A DNA stretch of 64,000 bases from Methylobacterium sp. Leaf465 (GCF_001424705.1 NZ_LMRA01000044.1:215667-279666); one strand, 5' to 3'. Shown: positions 8,976-17,520, counted from the first letter of the stretch. Program-made: numbers and translations. Notes: a model not told the origin generated them from the letters alone.

Positions 8976-10070
8976 ATGAATCTGGATGGAGCCGAGAACG
9001 CCAAGGCCGAGGTCTTCCTTCGGGCGTTCCGCTATCGCGAGGTGGCGCGCGCGGCCCTGGACGCCGCACCGACCTTCGCGCCCCTGCCGGGGACCCAGGC
9101 CCATGCCGACATCCTCCAGGCCCGCCGCGAGCGGAGTTTCGACCCCAAGGAGAAGATCGCCGTCGGCATCCTGAAGACGAAATCCGACGACCGCCGGACC
9201 TCCGCCCTGAAGGTCGGACTGTTCCTCCAGCACAAGAAGCTGCTCCACCATCCCGTCGTCGAGGCAGCACAACGCATCGCGAAGGGCGAGATCGAGATTC
9301 GGATCACGGGCCGGGTGAGGCACCGGGGCACGGCGGTGAGCCCGTGCCGCCCCCTGCGCGCGGGCCATTCCATCGGCCACCCACGCATCACGGCAGGCAC
9401 GATCGGCTGCTTCGGCATCAACCGCGACGGACACATCGGCATTTTGTCGAACAACCACGTGCTGGCCAACACCAACCGGGCCCGGATCGGCGACATCATC
9501 CTGCAGCCCGGCCGGGCCGATGGCGGCCAGGTGCGCAATACCGAACACCACGTCGCCAAGCTCGAAGCGTTTGTGCCGATCGATTTCGATCCGACGGCTT
9601 CGAACCTCGTCGATTGCGCCTTCGCCCGCCTCATCCCGGGGTGCAACTGCGTTCCCCACCGTATTGACGGGATCGCCACCGGTGGCGGCGGCTGGGACAT
9701 CGGCGACGTCGAGGACCTTCTGCTCGAACAGACCCCGGTAAAGAAGGTCGGCCGGACCACGGATCTGAGGGAGGGCCGAGTGGCAGCGATCGACGTCGAC
9801 AACATCCAGGTCCAGATGATCACTGGCGCCCGCCCGCGGTTCGCGATCTTCAACCGTCAGATCGTGATCGACGGCACGGACCGGCCGTTCTCGCAGGGAG
9901 GCGACAGTGGGGCGCTGATCTGTACGGATGACGGGCGCCCCGCGGCACTTCTGTTTGCGGGCACTGACCGTGGCGGTGCGAATGGGTACGGCATCACTTA
10001 TGCAAACCCGATCCAGACCGTCCTTGATGCCCTCGAAGTCGAGATCTACACTCAGGTGGCAGGAGCGTGA
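8976..10070 (+). CDS. Nal1-like trypsin-fold serine protease
   Basis: A 364-aa cytosolic protein with a complete trypsin-type triad: His161 in SNNHVLAN, Asp213 in NLVDCAFA, and Ser311 in QGGDSGALI. The NNHV and NxVDxAxA patterns match the Nal1-like/uncharacterised S1 peptidase group. Residues 1-110 form a charged domain before the protease, with an FDPKEKIAVGIL segment also seen in that group. No signal peptide is visible. ATG 8976 is preceded by AAGGCGGG. GC content and third-position GC are lower than in neighbouring GTA genes, suggesting later acquisition. It sits between capsid and connector genes, where GTAs carry no gene. Substrate unknown. Confidence 0.75.
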   Translation: MNLDGAENAKAEVFLRAFRYREVARAALDAAPTFAPLPGTQAHADILQARRERSFDPKEKIAVGILKTKSDDRRTSALKVGLFLQHKKLLHHPVVEAAQRIAKGEIEIRITGRVRHRGTAVSPCRPLRAGHSIGHPRITAGTIGCFGINRDGHIGILSNNHVLANTNRARIGDIILQPGRADGGQVRNTEHHVAKLEAFVPIDFDPTASNLVDCAFARLIPGCNCVPHRIDGIATGGGGWDIGDVEDLLLEQTPVKKVGRTTDLREGRVAAIDVDNIQVQMITGARPRFAIFNRQIVIDGTDRPFSQGGDSGALICTDDGRPAALLFAGTDRGGANGYGITYANPIQTVLDALEVEIYTQVAGA

Positions 10071-10071
10071 C

Positions 10072-10317
10072 ATGAGTGACCGGCGGGAAAAGCTGCGCGC
10101 GACGAAACGGGCGGCGCTGGCAGCCAAGGACGCATTCGTCAGCCAGTACGCAGCCGGTCGCGGCGACCGCGCCGTCGGGCTCGGCTTGAACCGTCAGGGG
10201 GACGATTGGACCGTCAAGGTCTTCGCCCAATCGGCGCTGGCGGCGCGAGAATTACCGGACCATTTCGGCGATTTCGACGTCGAGGTTCAGATTACCGGGC
10301 CGGCCTCCACGACTTAG
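10072..10317 (+). CDS. Small partner protein of the serine protease
   Basis: An 81-aa protein whose ATG follows the protease stop by one base, so the two are almost certainly one operon and translationally coupled. Residues 1-35 are basic (RREKLRATKRAALAAKDAF); the rest reads as a compact beta-rich segment with VGLGLNRQGDDWTVKVFAQS and VEVQITGP. I do not recognise the family. Coupled small proteins next to proteases are often inhibitors, substrates or adaptors; which applies here is unknown. Confidence 0.6.
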   Translation: MSDRREKLRATKRAALAAKDAFVSQYAAGRGDRAVGLGLNRQGDDWTVKVFAQSALAARELPDHFGDFDVEVQITGPASTT

Positions 10318-10341
10318 ACAAGCGCCTCGGCCCGGCTCGGC

Positions 10342-11253
10342 CTACCGCCGGCCCGGCTTGGCCATCCAGTCCGACCGGGTCGCGCCGATGGCGGCGCCGG
10401 AGGGCATGCGGGCGAAGTCGGCCGCGCGGGCGTTGATCCAGCCGGCATGCTCGCCGGTGGGCGTCACGGCGGTGAAGCCGCCGCAGGCGGTGCGGGCCTT
10501 CCGGTCCTGGCGCATGGCGCCGCTGGACCAGCTCACCACGCCGACGATCTGGTAGCCGCCGGGACCGCCGCGCAGGATCGGGCCGCCGGAATCGCCCAGG
10601 CAGGCACCGGCCCCCGCCGTCTCGGCCATGCGGCGGCGGTCGGTGACCACCGTGACCCGGTTGGCGACCTGCAGCGAGCCGATGGAGACGAGGTGGGCCT
10701 GGCGCAGGGTCCGGGCGGTGTTGCGCCGGTTCTCCGCGACCACGCCGAAGCCCGCGATGTCGACGGCGTCGCCGGTGTTGATGGCGCCGCCGCGGGGATC
10801 GAGGGGCTGGAAATCGCCGCTCAGGGGCTCGGCGAGCTTGATGACCGCGAGGTCGATGCCCGGCTGGTCCTCCGGCGTGGTGCCGGGCACGAAGTCGGGA
10901 TGCATGGCGAAGGCGATGGCGTTGATGCGGCGCGAGCGGAACGCCCGGTCGACCGCCACCACGCTGTAGCCGGCCTGATGCATGACGCAGTGGGCGGCGG
11001 TGAGCACGAGGTCGCGGGCGATGAGCGTGCCCGAGCAGATCTCGCCCTGGGTGCTCTCGATCCGCACCACCGAGGCGCGCAGGCCGTTGGGATCGCGCGA
11101 GACCTCGCCGTTGATCACCGCGGAGGCCGGCAGGGGCGCCAGCGCGCCGAGGGCCGCCGCCAGCACCGTCGCTCCGATCCGGAGGCGGGTGGGACGGGTC
11201 GTGTGGCGCACAGCCTTGCTGGGGGCAGCCTTGCGCAGCGCGGTCGGCAACAT
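10342..11253 (-). CDS. Secreted trypsin-like serine protease A
   Basis: A 303-aa S1-family protease on the strand opposite to the GTA genes. The chosen ATG at 11253 gives an N-terminus with a basic region and hydrophobic core (LRIGATVLAAALGALAPLPASA), a signal peptide ending near Ala-Ser-Ala. The triad is visible: TAAHC (His), GIDLAVIKL (Asp) and CLGDSGGP (Ser). The C-terminal ~35 residues end in a basic tail. It is followed upstream by a second trypsin gene reading the same way. Secretion is inferred from the signal peptide; the protein is not a known GTA component. Confidence 0.85.
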   Translation of the reverse strand: MLPTALRKAAPSKAVRHTTRPTRLRIGATVLAAALGALAPLPASAVINGEVSRDPNGLRASVVRIESTQGEICSGTLIARDLVLTAAHCVMHQAGYSVVAVDRAFRSRRINAIAFAMHPDFVPGTTPEDQPGIDLAVIKLAEPLSGDFQPLDPRGGAINTGDAVDIAGFGVVAENRRNTARTLRQAHLVSIGSLQVANRVTVVTDRRRMAETAGAGACLGDSGGPILRGGPGGYQIVGVVSWSSGAMRQDRKARTACGGFTAVTPTGEHAGWINARAADFARMPSGAAIGATRSDWMAKPGRR

Positions 11254-11367
11254 CGTGTCTCTCCCGCGTCCGGCGATGTTCTGGACGAGAACGGCGTGGA
11301 GCCTATCGGAAGGCAATGGCTCGGCCAAGCTCTGGTTCCGCGGACCTTTCGTCATCCGCAGACCCGT

Positions 11368-12156
11368 TCAGACGCCGGACCAGCGCGCGGCGCTGCCCCA
11401 GCCCGACAGGGTCCGGTCGATCCAGTCGCGCTGCGGCCCGAGGAGGACGCCCTGGGAGACGCCGCCGCAGGCCTTGCCGGCGGCCCAGGCGGAGACCGCG
11501 AGGACGGCGGGCCCCGCGCCGATCGGCCCGCCGGAATCGCCCTGGCAGGCGCTGGCGCCGCCGGGACCGGCCCCGAGCCAGACCAGGAGGCGGCTCGGTC
11601 CGTGGGGCTCGATCACGCCGAGCTCGACGCTGCGGTAGGTCCCGGTGCTGCGGGCATCCCCGGCGGCGGCGACGCCGTAGCCGGACAGGGTCAGGCGCTC
11701 GCCCGCCCGCGGCAGCGCGGCGCTGAGGGCGGCCGGCACGAAGCGGCCCGGCAAGGGGGCGGCCAGGCGCACCAGGGCGAGGTCGACCGAGCGGCGGCGC
11801 CCCGCCACCGCACCCGCATCGTAGCCCGGATGGAGCGCGCGGGCCGTGATCTCGGCCAGCACCGGCGCGCCGGCCGCGTCCTTGTAATGCACCCGGTGCT
11901 CGGCCCGGGCCGCCACGCAGTGGCCGGCGGTGAGCACCGCGTCCGCCGCCACGACGATGCCGGTGCAGACGCCGCCGTTCGAGGACAGCACCATCACGGC
12001 CGAGCCCGCCGCCTCGGGGGCGGGGCGGCCGCCCACCACGGCGCCGGCCGGCCCCGAGGCCGGCGGTCCCAGCACGGCCAGCAGCACCGGAAGCCCCAGC
12101 AGGGCCGGGGCCCCGCGCCGCGCCGCGCGGCGGGTCCGGCCAGCGTTGCGCGCCAT
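11368..12156 (-). CDS. Secreted trypsin-like serine protease B
   Basis: A 262-aa S1-family protease, paralogous to its neighbour. The ATG at 12156 gives MARNAGRTRRAARRGAP followed by a hydrophobic stretch (LLGLPVLLAVLG), a plausible signal peptide. Catalytic residues: His in LTAGHCVAA, Asp in SVDLALVRL, Ser in CQGDSGGP. The domain is close to minimal length. Together with the adjacent trypsin and the cytosolic Nal1-like protease it makes a three-protease cluster inside the GTA locus, and its start lies only 40 bp from the divergently read connector gene. Confidence 0.85.
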   Translation of the reverse strand: MARNAGRTRRAARRGAPALLGLPVLLAVLGPPASGPAGAVVGGRPAPEAAGSAVMVLSSNGGVCTGIVVAADAVLTAGHCVAARAEHRVHYKDAAGAPVLAEITARALHPGYDAGAVAGRRRSVDLALVRLAAPLPGRFVPAALSAALPRAGERLTLSGYGVAAAGDARSTGTYRSVELGVIEPHGPSRLLVWLGAGPGGASACQGDSGGPIGAGPAVLAVSAWAAGKACGGVSQGVLLGPQRDWIDRTLSGWGSAARWSGV

Positions 12157-12196
12157 CGGGATCCCTTTCCTGGACGGCCCCCACACGGAGACGACG

Positions 12197-12766
12197 ATGA
12201 CCCCGATACGCGTCGACGATGCCCGCGTCGAGCCGGTGACGCTGGCGGAGATGCGCGGCGTCCTGCGCCTGGACCCGGACGATGGCGGGGCCGAGAATCC
12301 CCTGGTGGAGCGCCTGATCGCGGCGGCCCGGGCGCAGGTGGAGGTGGCCACCCGGCGCATCCTGGCGCCGGGGCGCTACCGCGTGATGCTCACGGCCTGG
12401 CCCGGCGACGGCTGGCTGCCCCTGCCGCTCAGCCCCCTCGTGGCCGTGGCGCGGACGGGCCTCGTCGATCCCGGCGGCACCGTCACCGACCTCGCCGCCG
12501 GGCTCGTCCGGCCCGGCGCGGACGGGATCGAGGCGCCCGGCCTCGTCATCGACCCGGCGGTGCCGGCCCTCGACCGGCGCGCCGCCCTGATCGAAGTCGA
12601 CGCGGGCTACGGCGGCGCCGGGCCGCCGCTGCCGCCGGCCCTGGCCCAGGCGATCCGGCTCCTCGTGGCCCACGCCTTCGAGCATCGCGGCGACGGGGCC
12701 GGCGACGACGTCCCGCCGCCCGCCCTTGCCGCCCTGGTCGCGCCGCTGCGGCGGCTGCGCCTGTAG
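12197..12766 (+). CDS. Head-tail connector protein (GTA gp6-like)
   Basis: A 189-aa protein of the phage connector / gp6-like family. It contains the expected N-terminal pattern VTLAEMRGVLRLDPDDGG...LVERLIAAARAQVEVATRRIL, in which an alpha-helical dimer region follows a short acidic segment, and a C-terminal helix PALAQAIRLLVAHAFEHR. These proteins form the ring beneath the portal. Start ATG 12197 is preceded by GGAGACGACG. The gene resumes the structural order after the protease insertions. Confidence 0.85.
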   Translation: MTPIRVDDARVEPVTLAEMRGVLRLDPDDGGAENPLVERLIAAARAQVEVATRRILAPGRYRVMLTAWPGDGWLPLPLSPLVAVARTGLVDPGGTVTDLAAGLVRPGADGIEAPGLVIDPAVPALDRRAALIEVDAGYGGAGPPLPPALAQAIRLLVAHAFEHRGDGAGDDVPPPALAALVAPLRRLRL

Positions 12767-12792
12767 CGCGCCCCGTCCCGGAGATCGCCGCC

Positions 12793-13161
12793 ATGCCCCA
12801 GCCCCTCCCCCCCGTGTCCATCGGCGCGCGCCGCCGCCGCTTCGTGCTCGAACGTCCCGTGGAGACGCCGGACGGCTTCGGCGGCGTGGTGCGCCGGTTC
12901 GAGGCCGGCCCGCTGCTCTGGGGGGCGATCGAGCCCCTGCGCCCGGTCGAGCGGCTCCGCTTCGGCCGCGCCGAGGCGGTCGCCACCCACCGGGTCCGGT
13001 TCCGCTTCGGCCCCACGATCACGCCGGCGATGCGCCTCGCCAGCGGCCCGCGCCGCTTCGCCGTGCGCAGCGCGGGCGATCCGGACGGGCGCCGGCGCGA
13101 CCTCGTCTGCCAGGTCGAGGAACTCAACGTCGAGGAACTCGGTGCCGGGGCCGCCGCATGA
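12793..13161 (+). CDS. Head closure / head-tail adaptor protein (gp7-like)
   Basis: A 122-aa beta-barrel protein of the SPP1 gp16-like head-tail adaptor family. Recognisable features are RRRRFVLERPVETPDGFGGVVRRFEAGPLLWGAIEPL, followed by a run of basic beta strands THRVRFRFGPTITPAMRL. It closes the head after packaging and links connector to tail. It starts 26 bp after the connector gene and its stop overlaps the next ATG by four bases. Confidence 0.85.
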   Translation: MPQPLPPVSIGARRRRFVLERPVETPDGFGGVVRRFEAGPLLWGAIEPLRPVERLRFGRAEAVATHRVRFRFGPTITPAMRLASGPRRFAVRSAGDPDGRRRDLVCQVEELNVEELGAGAAA

Positions 13162-13604
13162 GCCTCGCCCCCGCTCCCGCCGGCTCGCCCACCAGCCCGC
13201 TCCTGGCGCTGCGCGCCGCCATCCTCGCCTGGCTCGCCACCGACGCGCCCCTGGCGCGGCTGATGGGCGGGTCCCTGCGCCTGGCCGACGAGCCGCCCCG
13301 GGGCGTCGCGCCGGTCTACGCCCTGTTCGGGGACGCCGAGATCCGCGACGATTCCGTCGACGGCGCCCGGCGCCACCGGCACGCCCTCGGCCTGACGGTC
13401 TTCGCCCGGCCGGGCTCGCTCCGCAGCGCGGTGGATGCCGCCGAGCGCATCGCCGACCTCCTGCACGACGCGCCCCTCGCCCTCGCGGGCCACACCCTCG
13501 TGCGCCTCGACCTGGAGGCCATCGCCGTGCGGCGCGACCCCGCCAGCGGCGAGGCCCGCGCCACCCTGACCCTGCGGGCGATCACCGAGCGCCTCTCCGC
13601 CTGA
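13158..13604 (+). CDS. Tail terminator-like DUF3168 protein (gp8-like)
   Basis: A 148-aa DUF3168 family protein. It shows the usual N-terminal helix LLALRAAILAWLATDAPLARLMGG, then VAPVYALFGDAEIRDDSVDGARRHRHALGLTVFA, in which a conserved glycine/aspartate turn precedes a central strand, and a late RLDLEAIAVRRDPASGEARATLTLRAITE strand pair. DUF3168 proteins cap the tail tube next to the head. Start ATG 13158 overlaps the preceding stop. Confidence 0.87.
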   Translation: MSLAPAPAGSPTSPLLALRAAILAWLATDAPLARLMGGSLRLADEPPRGVAPVYALFGDAEIRDDSVDGARRHRHALGLTVFARPGSLRSAVDAAERIADLLHDAPLALAGHTLVRLDLEAIAVRRDPASGEARATLTLRAITERLSA

Positions 13605-13627
13605 CCCCTCGATCCACGGAGCCCCCC

Positions 13628-14035
13628 ATGGCAGCCCAACGCGGCAAGGACCTGCTTATCCGCATCGCCTCCGGCAGCGGCTTTCTCGCGGTGGCGGGCC
13701 TGCGGGCCCGCCAGATCGCCTTCAACGCCGAGACGGTGGACGTGACGAACGCCGATTCCGCCGGGCGCTGGCGCGAACTCCTGGCCGGGGCCGGGGTGCG
13801 CCGGGCCGCCCTCTCGGGCTCCGGGGTGTTCCGCGACGAGGCCTCCGATGGCCGCCTGCGGCAGGTGTTCTTCGACGGCAGCCTGGAGACCTACCAGATC
13901 GTGGTGCCGGCTTTCGGCACCCTGGAGGGCGTCTTCCAGATCACCAGCCTGGAATACCGCGGGGATCACGCCGGGGAGGTGACCTTCGACCTGGCCCTCG
14001 ACTCGGCCGGCCCCCTCGCCTTCACGGCCGCCTGA
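13628..14035 (+). CDS. Major tail tube protein (TP901-1 family, gp9-like)
   Basis: A 135-aa tail-tube subunit. The sequence follows the TP901-1/RcGTA gp9 pattern: AQRGKDLLIRIASGSGFLAVAGLRARQIAFNAETVDVTNADSAGRWRELLAGAGVRRAALSGSGVFRDEASDGRLRQVFFDG, and a C-terminal EGVFQITSLEYRGDHAGEVTFDLALDSAG. The ATG at 13628 lies 23 bp after the previous stop. Its final bases overlap the start of the next gene (TGATGG), so translation is coupled. Confidence 0.92.
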   Translation: MAAQRGKDLLIRIASGSGFLAVAGLRARQIAFNAETVDVTNADSAGRWRELLAGAGVRRAALSGSGVFRDEASDGRLRQVFFDGSLETYQIVVPAFGTLEGVFQITSLEYRGDHAGEVTFDLALDSAGPLAFTAA

Positions 14036-14358
14036 TGGCCAACCGCCGGCGCGGCGAGGTGGCCCTGGCCCTGGGCCCCGAGCGCTACACCCTCTGCCTC
14101 ACCCTCGGGGCCCTGGCCGAACTCGAGGATGCCCTCGGGGCCGCCGACCTCACCGAGCTCGCCGCCCGCTTCGGCGAGGGGCGGCTCAGGAGCCGGGACC
14201 TCATCGCGCTCCTCGGCGCGGCCCTGCGCGGCGGCGGCCACGACCTCGACGCGGCCGCCGTCGCGGCCCTGCCGCTGGCGGGCGACCTGGAGGCGATCGG
14301 AACGGCGATCGGCGCCGTGCTCGCCGCGGCCTTCGGCGAGGCCCCCGAAACCCCTTGA
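14035..14358 (+). CDS. GTA gp10-like tail protein (DUF3356)
   Basis: A 107-aa member of the gene transfer agent protein family found between major tail protein and tape measure. Typical features are RRGEVALALGPERYTLCLTLGALAELEDALGA, then RDLIALLGAALRGGG. In phages the protein at this place is a tail assembly chaperone. The family is essentially restricted to GTA-like clusters, which supports reading the whole locus as a GTA. Confidence 0.88.
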   Translation: MANRRRGEVALALGPERYTLCLTLGALAELEDALGAADLTELAARFGEGRLRSRDLIALLGAALRGGGHDLDAAAVAALPLAGDLEAIGTAIGAVLAAAFGEAPETP

Positions 14359-14573
14359 GCCCCACGGGCGGGACCGCGCCGGAGCCGCCCTCCGCCTTCC
14401 CGTGGGACGAGGCGCTGGCGCTGGGCCTCGCCCGCCTGCGCTGGCGCCCGCGCGACTTCTGGCGCGCCACGCCGCGCGAACTGATGGCCGCCGCCGGCCT
14501 GACCGGGGCCCGCACCGCCCTCGACGGGGCGGCCCTGCGGGACCTGATCGCCCGCTTCCCCGACCCGACCTGA
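14355..14573 (+). CDS. Phage tail assembly chaperone (DUF2376, gp10.1-like)
   Basis: A 72-aa protein with the short DUF2376/rcc01693 pattern FPWDEALALGLARLRWRPRDFWRATPRELMAA. It starts four bases before the stop of the preceding gene (TGA overlap) from a TTG or ATG-like start; the reading frame given is the one with homology. It probably acts with the preceding gene in tail-length control and tape-measure loading. It ends 16 bp before the tape measure gene. Confidence 0.8.
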   Translation: MSPTGGTAPEPPSAFPWDEALALGLARLRWRPRDFWRATPRELMAAAGLTGARTALDGAALRDLIARFPDPT

Positions 14574-14589
14574 TGCGAGGACCCCCGCC

Positions 14590-15165
14590 ATGGCCGAGAC
14601 CGACCTCGACCGCAGCACCGCGGCCCGCGCCCGGCAGCTGGAGACCCTCGACCGGCTCGCCCAGCGCTTCGGCCAGAGCCTGTCCCAGGCGCTGAGCCTC
14701 AATGTCGGGGCCGGGCGCCAGCTCGACAGCGTCCTCGGCACGCTGGCGACGAAGCTCTCCAGCGTGACGGTCAAGGCGGCCCTGAGCCCGGTGAAGGCCG
14801 GGATCACCCGGCTGGTGAACGGGCTGATCGGGTCGGGCGCGGGCAGTGCCGAAGCGGCCTTCGCCGACGGCGGGGTTCTGCAGCGGGGCCGCGTCCGCCC
14901 CTTCGCGGCCGGCGGCGTCGTGGCCGCCCCGACCTACTTCCCCATGCGCGACGGCCTCGGCCTGATGGGCGAGGCCGGGCCGGAGGCGATCCTGCCCCTG
15001 AAGCGCGGCAGCGACGGGCGGCTCGGCGTCGCGACGGGCGGCCAGGCCTCCGCCCCCGTGACCATCCACATCGCCACCCCGGACCTCGAGAGCTTCCGCC
15101 GCTCGGAGGCGCAGGTGGCCGCCGGCCTCGCCCGGGCGGTGGCCCGGGGCCGGCGCGGCCTGTGA
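14590..15165 (+). CDS. Very short tail tape measure protein (gp11-like)
   Basis: A 191-aa tape measure, about the size of the RcGTA homologue and far shorter than in most siphophages. The N-terminus is helical (LETLDRLAQRFGQSLSQAL). The middle contains a glycine-rich segment, and the C-terminal part has the distinctive FADGGVLQRGRVRPFAAGGVVAAPTYFPMRDGLGLMGEAGPEAILPL block conserved in tail tape measure C-termini. A short tape measure implies a short tail, as in GTA particles. SD AGGACCCC is not strong; the ATG at 14590 is clear. Confidence 0.88.
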   Translation: MAETDLDRSTAARARQLETLDRLAQRFGQSLSQALSLNVGAGRQLDSVLGTLATKLSSVTVKAALSPVKAGITRLVNGLIGSGAGSAEAAFADGGVLQRGRVRPFAAGGVVAAPTYFPMRDGLGLMGEAGPEAILPLKRGSDGRLGVATGGQASAPVTIHIATPDLESFRRSEAQVAAGLARAVARGRRGL

Positions 15166-15184
15166 GGCGAAAGGAGGAATCCAC

Positions 15185-15838
15185 ATGGTCGACGATCCGC
15201 CGAGCGACTTCCACGAGGTCCGCTTTCCCCTCGACGTGGCCCTGCGCGGCAGCGGCGGCCCGAGCCGGCTGACCGAGATCGTCACCCTGGCCTCGGGCCG
15301 CGAGCACCGCAACAGCCGCTGGGCCGATTCCCGCCGGCGCTACGATGCCGGCTTCGGCATCCGCACCCTCGACGCCCTGCACGCGGTGCTGAGCTTCTTC
15401 GAGGAGCGGCGGGGCCGGCTCTACGGCTTCCGCTACCGCGACCGGGTCGATGCGACCTCCGGGCCGCCCTCGCGCGCGATCGCGGCCACCGACCAGCTCC
15501 TCGGCCTCGGGGACGGGGCCACCCGGGTGTTCCAGCTCGCCAAGACCTACGGCACCGGGCCCGCGCCCTATCGGCGGACCATCGCCAAGCCGGTGGCCGA
15601 GAGCGTGCGGGTGGCGGTGGACGGCGTCGCGGTGCCGGTGGCCAAGGTCGCCTGCGAGGCCGCCACCGGCCGCCTCACCTTCGCGGCCGACGCCGTGCCG
15701 GCGGCGGGCGCGCGGGTGACGGCGGGCTTCGCCTTCGACGTCCCGGTCCGCTTCGACACCGACGACCTCACCATCGACCTCTCGGCCTTCGCCGCGGGAG
15801 AGATCCCACGGGTGCCGCTCATCGAGATCGTGCCGTAG
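15185..15838 (+). CDS. Distal tail protein, DUF2460 (gp12-like)
   Basis: A 217-aa DUF2460 protein. It opens with the family pattern FHEVRFPLDVALRGSGGPSRLTEIVTLASGREHRNSRWADSRRRYDAGFGIRTLDALHAVLSFFEERRGRLYGFRYRD and ends in beta-rich repeats with VPVRFDTDDLTIDLS. In RcGTA this forms the distal tail ring above the baseplate. AAAGGAGG precedes the ATG at 15185. It is convergent with, and overlaps by 20 bp, the PNPOx gene, marking the third interruption of the cluster. Confidence 0.92.
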   Translation: MVDDPPSDFHEVRFPLDVALRGSGGPSRLTEIVTLASGREHRNSRWADSRRRYDAGFGIRTLDALHAVLSFFEERRGRLYGFRYRDRVDATSGPPSRAIAATDQLLGLGDGATRVFQLAKTYGTGPAPYRRTIAKPVAESVRVAVDGVAVPVAKVACEAATGRLTFAADAVPAAGARVTAGFAFDVPVRFDTDDLTIDLSAFAAGEIPRVPLIEIVP

Positions 15839-16769
15839 GGGGTGCGAACCGCAGCGGCCAGGCGCCCGGGCGCCGGATCACTTTGCGGGGCGTGACGCGC
15901 CAGAGGCGCTCGGCGCCGGGGTGCTCCGCGAGATCGGGAGCGTCGAGGACGACCTCGGAATGCCCGGTCATCTGCACGAGGTCGCCGGTCGCGAAGTCGA
16001 TGAACAGGAGCCCGGCGCGCGGGTTGGCGAGCAGGTTGCCCAGGGTGTTGAAGAACCGGTTGCCGGCATAATCCGGCACCGTCAGAACCCCGTCCGCGCC
16101 GATTCGGACGAAGCCGGCGGGACCGCCCCGATGCGAGACGTCGACCTGCCGGCGGCCATCGGCGCCGAGGGCGTAGCTCGCCACGAACATCGTCTCCGCG
16201 CTCCCGATGAGGGCGCGGGCCTGCCCGTCGAGGTGGTGCGACACGCGGGGCGCGGCCAGCGAGGCCGGGACCGGCGCCGGATCGGTCCGGACGCGGATGT
16301 ATTGCGGGCAGTTGCCGAAGCTCTGCGCCACGCGGACCGCGAAGCCGTCCGGGCGGTCGCGCACCACCGTGCCGTTCAGGCGGTTGCGCCGCCGCGTGCC
16401 GAGGTCGATCCCGAGGAGGCCGAGGGCGGCGCCGTCCGAGAGCCCCGCCTCGGCGGGATCGTCGGGCTCGGGGGCCGCCCGGACCCGCAGGTGCCCGGGA
16501 TCGGGCGCGTCGAGGAAGCCCGGCGCCCCGGTCCGCACCGTCGCCCAGGCCTCGCCGTCCGGATCGACCGTCCCGAGCACCACGAAGGGGAGTTGGCGGT
16601 AGAAGGCGCGGTGCTGCGCGATCAGGTGGTCGCGGATCACCCGGGGACCCAGTTCGGCCATCCGCTCGGCGACGCCGACCCGGGCCTGGAGGGCGGTCTC
16701 GCCCGCGTGCCAGGGCGGGGTGGGCCGGGTTTCCGGGAGGGAGCAGGAGGGGCAGTCGGTGGGGGACAT
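15819..16769 (-). CDS. Pyridoxamine-5'-phosphate oxidase-family (FMN-binding split-barrel) protein
   Basis: A 316-aa protein with the two halves typical of the PNPOx-like FMN-binding group: QHRAFYRQLPFVVLGTVDPDGEAWATVRTG near residue 50, and ETMFVASYALGADGRRQVDVSHRGGPAGFVRIGADG plus PDYAGNRFFNTLGNLLANPRAGLLFIDFATGDLVQMTG in the second half. Related proteins are stress-related oxidoreductases often encoded beside GST genes. The ATG at 16769 fits the family N-terminus. It follows the GST gene by 29 bp on the same strand, so the two form an operon. Substrate is unknown. Confidence 0.85.
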   Translation of the reverse strand: MSPTDCPSCSLPETRPTPPWHAGETALQARVGVAERMAELGPRVIRDHLIAQHRAFYRQLPFVVLGTVDPDGEAWATVRTGAPGFLDAPDPGHLRVRAAPEPDDPAEAGLSDGAALGLLGIDLGTRRRNRLNGTVVRDRPDGFAVRVAQSFGNCPQYIRVRTDPAPVPASLAAPRVSHHLDGQARALIGSAETMFVASYALGADGRRQVDVSHRGGPAGFVRIGADGVLTVPDYAGNRFFNTLGNLLANPRAGLLFIDFATGDLVQMTGHSEVVLDAPDLAEHPGAERLWRVTPRKVIRRPGAWPLRFAPPTARSR

Positions 16770-16798
16770 GGGCGTTCTCCTGACGAGAGGGATGGGAC

Positions 16799-17413
16799 TC
16801 AGGCGGCGCGCAGGCCTGCCGGCGTCTGCGGGAAGGGCACGAAGCCCGGCAGCGCCTCGATGCGGGCGAGCCAGGCGCGGACGGCGCCGTAGGGGGCGAG
16901 GTCGACGTTCCCCTCCGGCGCGGCGGCGACGTAGCTGTAGAGCGCCACGTCCGCGAGGGTCGGGTGGTCGGCGGCGAGCCAGGGCCGCTCGGCGAGTTCG
17001 GCCTCGATGCGGCCGAGGATGGCGTGGGCCCGGGCGATGACCTCGGCCGCGTCGAAGGCGGCGCCGAAGACCGTGATCAGGCGAGCGGCCGCCGGCCCGA
17101 AGGCGATGGGCCCGGCCGCCACCGAGAGCCAGCGCTGGACCCGCGCCGCGCCGGCCGCGTCCTCCGGCAGCCAATCGGTGCGGCCGAGGCGCTTGGCCAG
17201 GTAGACCAGGATGGCGTTGGAATCGGGGACGACCGTCTCGCCGTCCACGAGCACCGGCACCTGGCCGAAGGGATTCAGCCTCAGGAAGTCCGGCGTCCGG
17301 TGCTCGCCCTTCGCGAGATCGACCGCGACGATCTCGCAGGGCTGGCCGACCAGGGACAGGAACAGGCGGGCCCGGTGGGCGTGGCCGGACAGCGCGACGT
17401 GGAACAGCTTCAT
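16799..17413 (-). CDS. Glutathione S-transferase family protein
   Basis: A 204-aa GST. The N-terminal thioredoxin-fold domain reads MKLFHVALSGHAHRARLFLSLVG, then NPFGQVPVLVDGETVVPDSNAILVYLAKRLG, which includes the cis-Pro and the SNAI glutathione-binding pattern. The all-helical domain follows, with the conserved PTLADVALYSYVAAAPEG motif. The GST starts at 17413 and is divergent from a LysR gene, with a likely operator between them. GST, PNPOx and LysR together form a small regulated detoxification cassette inside the GTA cluster. Confidence 0.9.
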   Translation of the reverse strand: MKLFHVALSGHAHRARLFLSLVGQPCEIVAVDLAKGEHRTPDFLRLNPFGQVPVLVDGETVVPDSNAILVYLAKRLGRTDWLPEDAAGAARVQRWLSVAAGPIAFGPAAARLITVFGAAFDAAEVIARAHAILGRIEAELAERPWLAADHPTLADVALYSYVAAAPEGNVDLAPYGAVRAWLARIEALPGFVPFPQTPAGLRAA

Positions 17414-17520
17414 GGGAGGCCTCCTCGGGGACGGGGACAGAACCAGGGCCGGGCCACCGGCGACATCCGCATTCAAGACCAGGGGCCGGACGGGGAGAAT
17501 GCGCTTTCCGCGCAAGCCAC

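Noticed and set aside
10447..13161. Long plus-strand frame across both trypsin genes
   Set aside because: Only its last 122 codons (from 12793) encode a real protein; the rest is the complement of trypsin genes.
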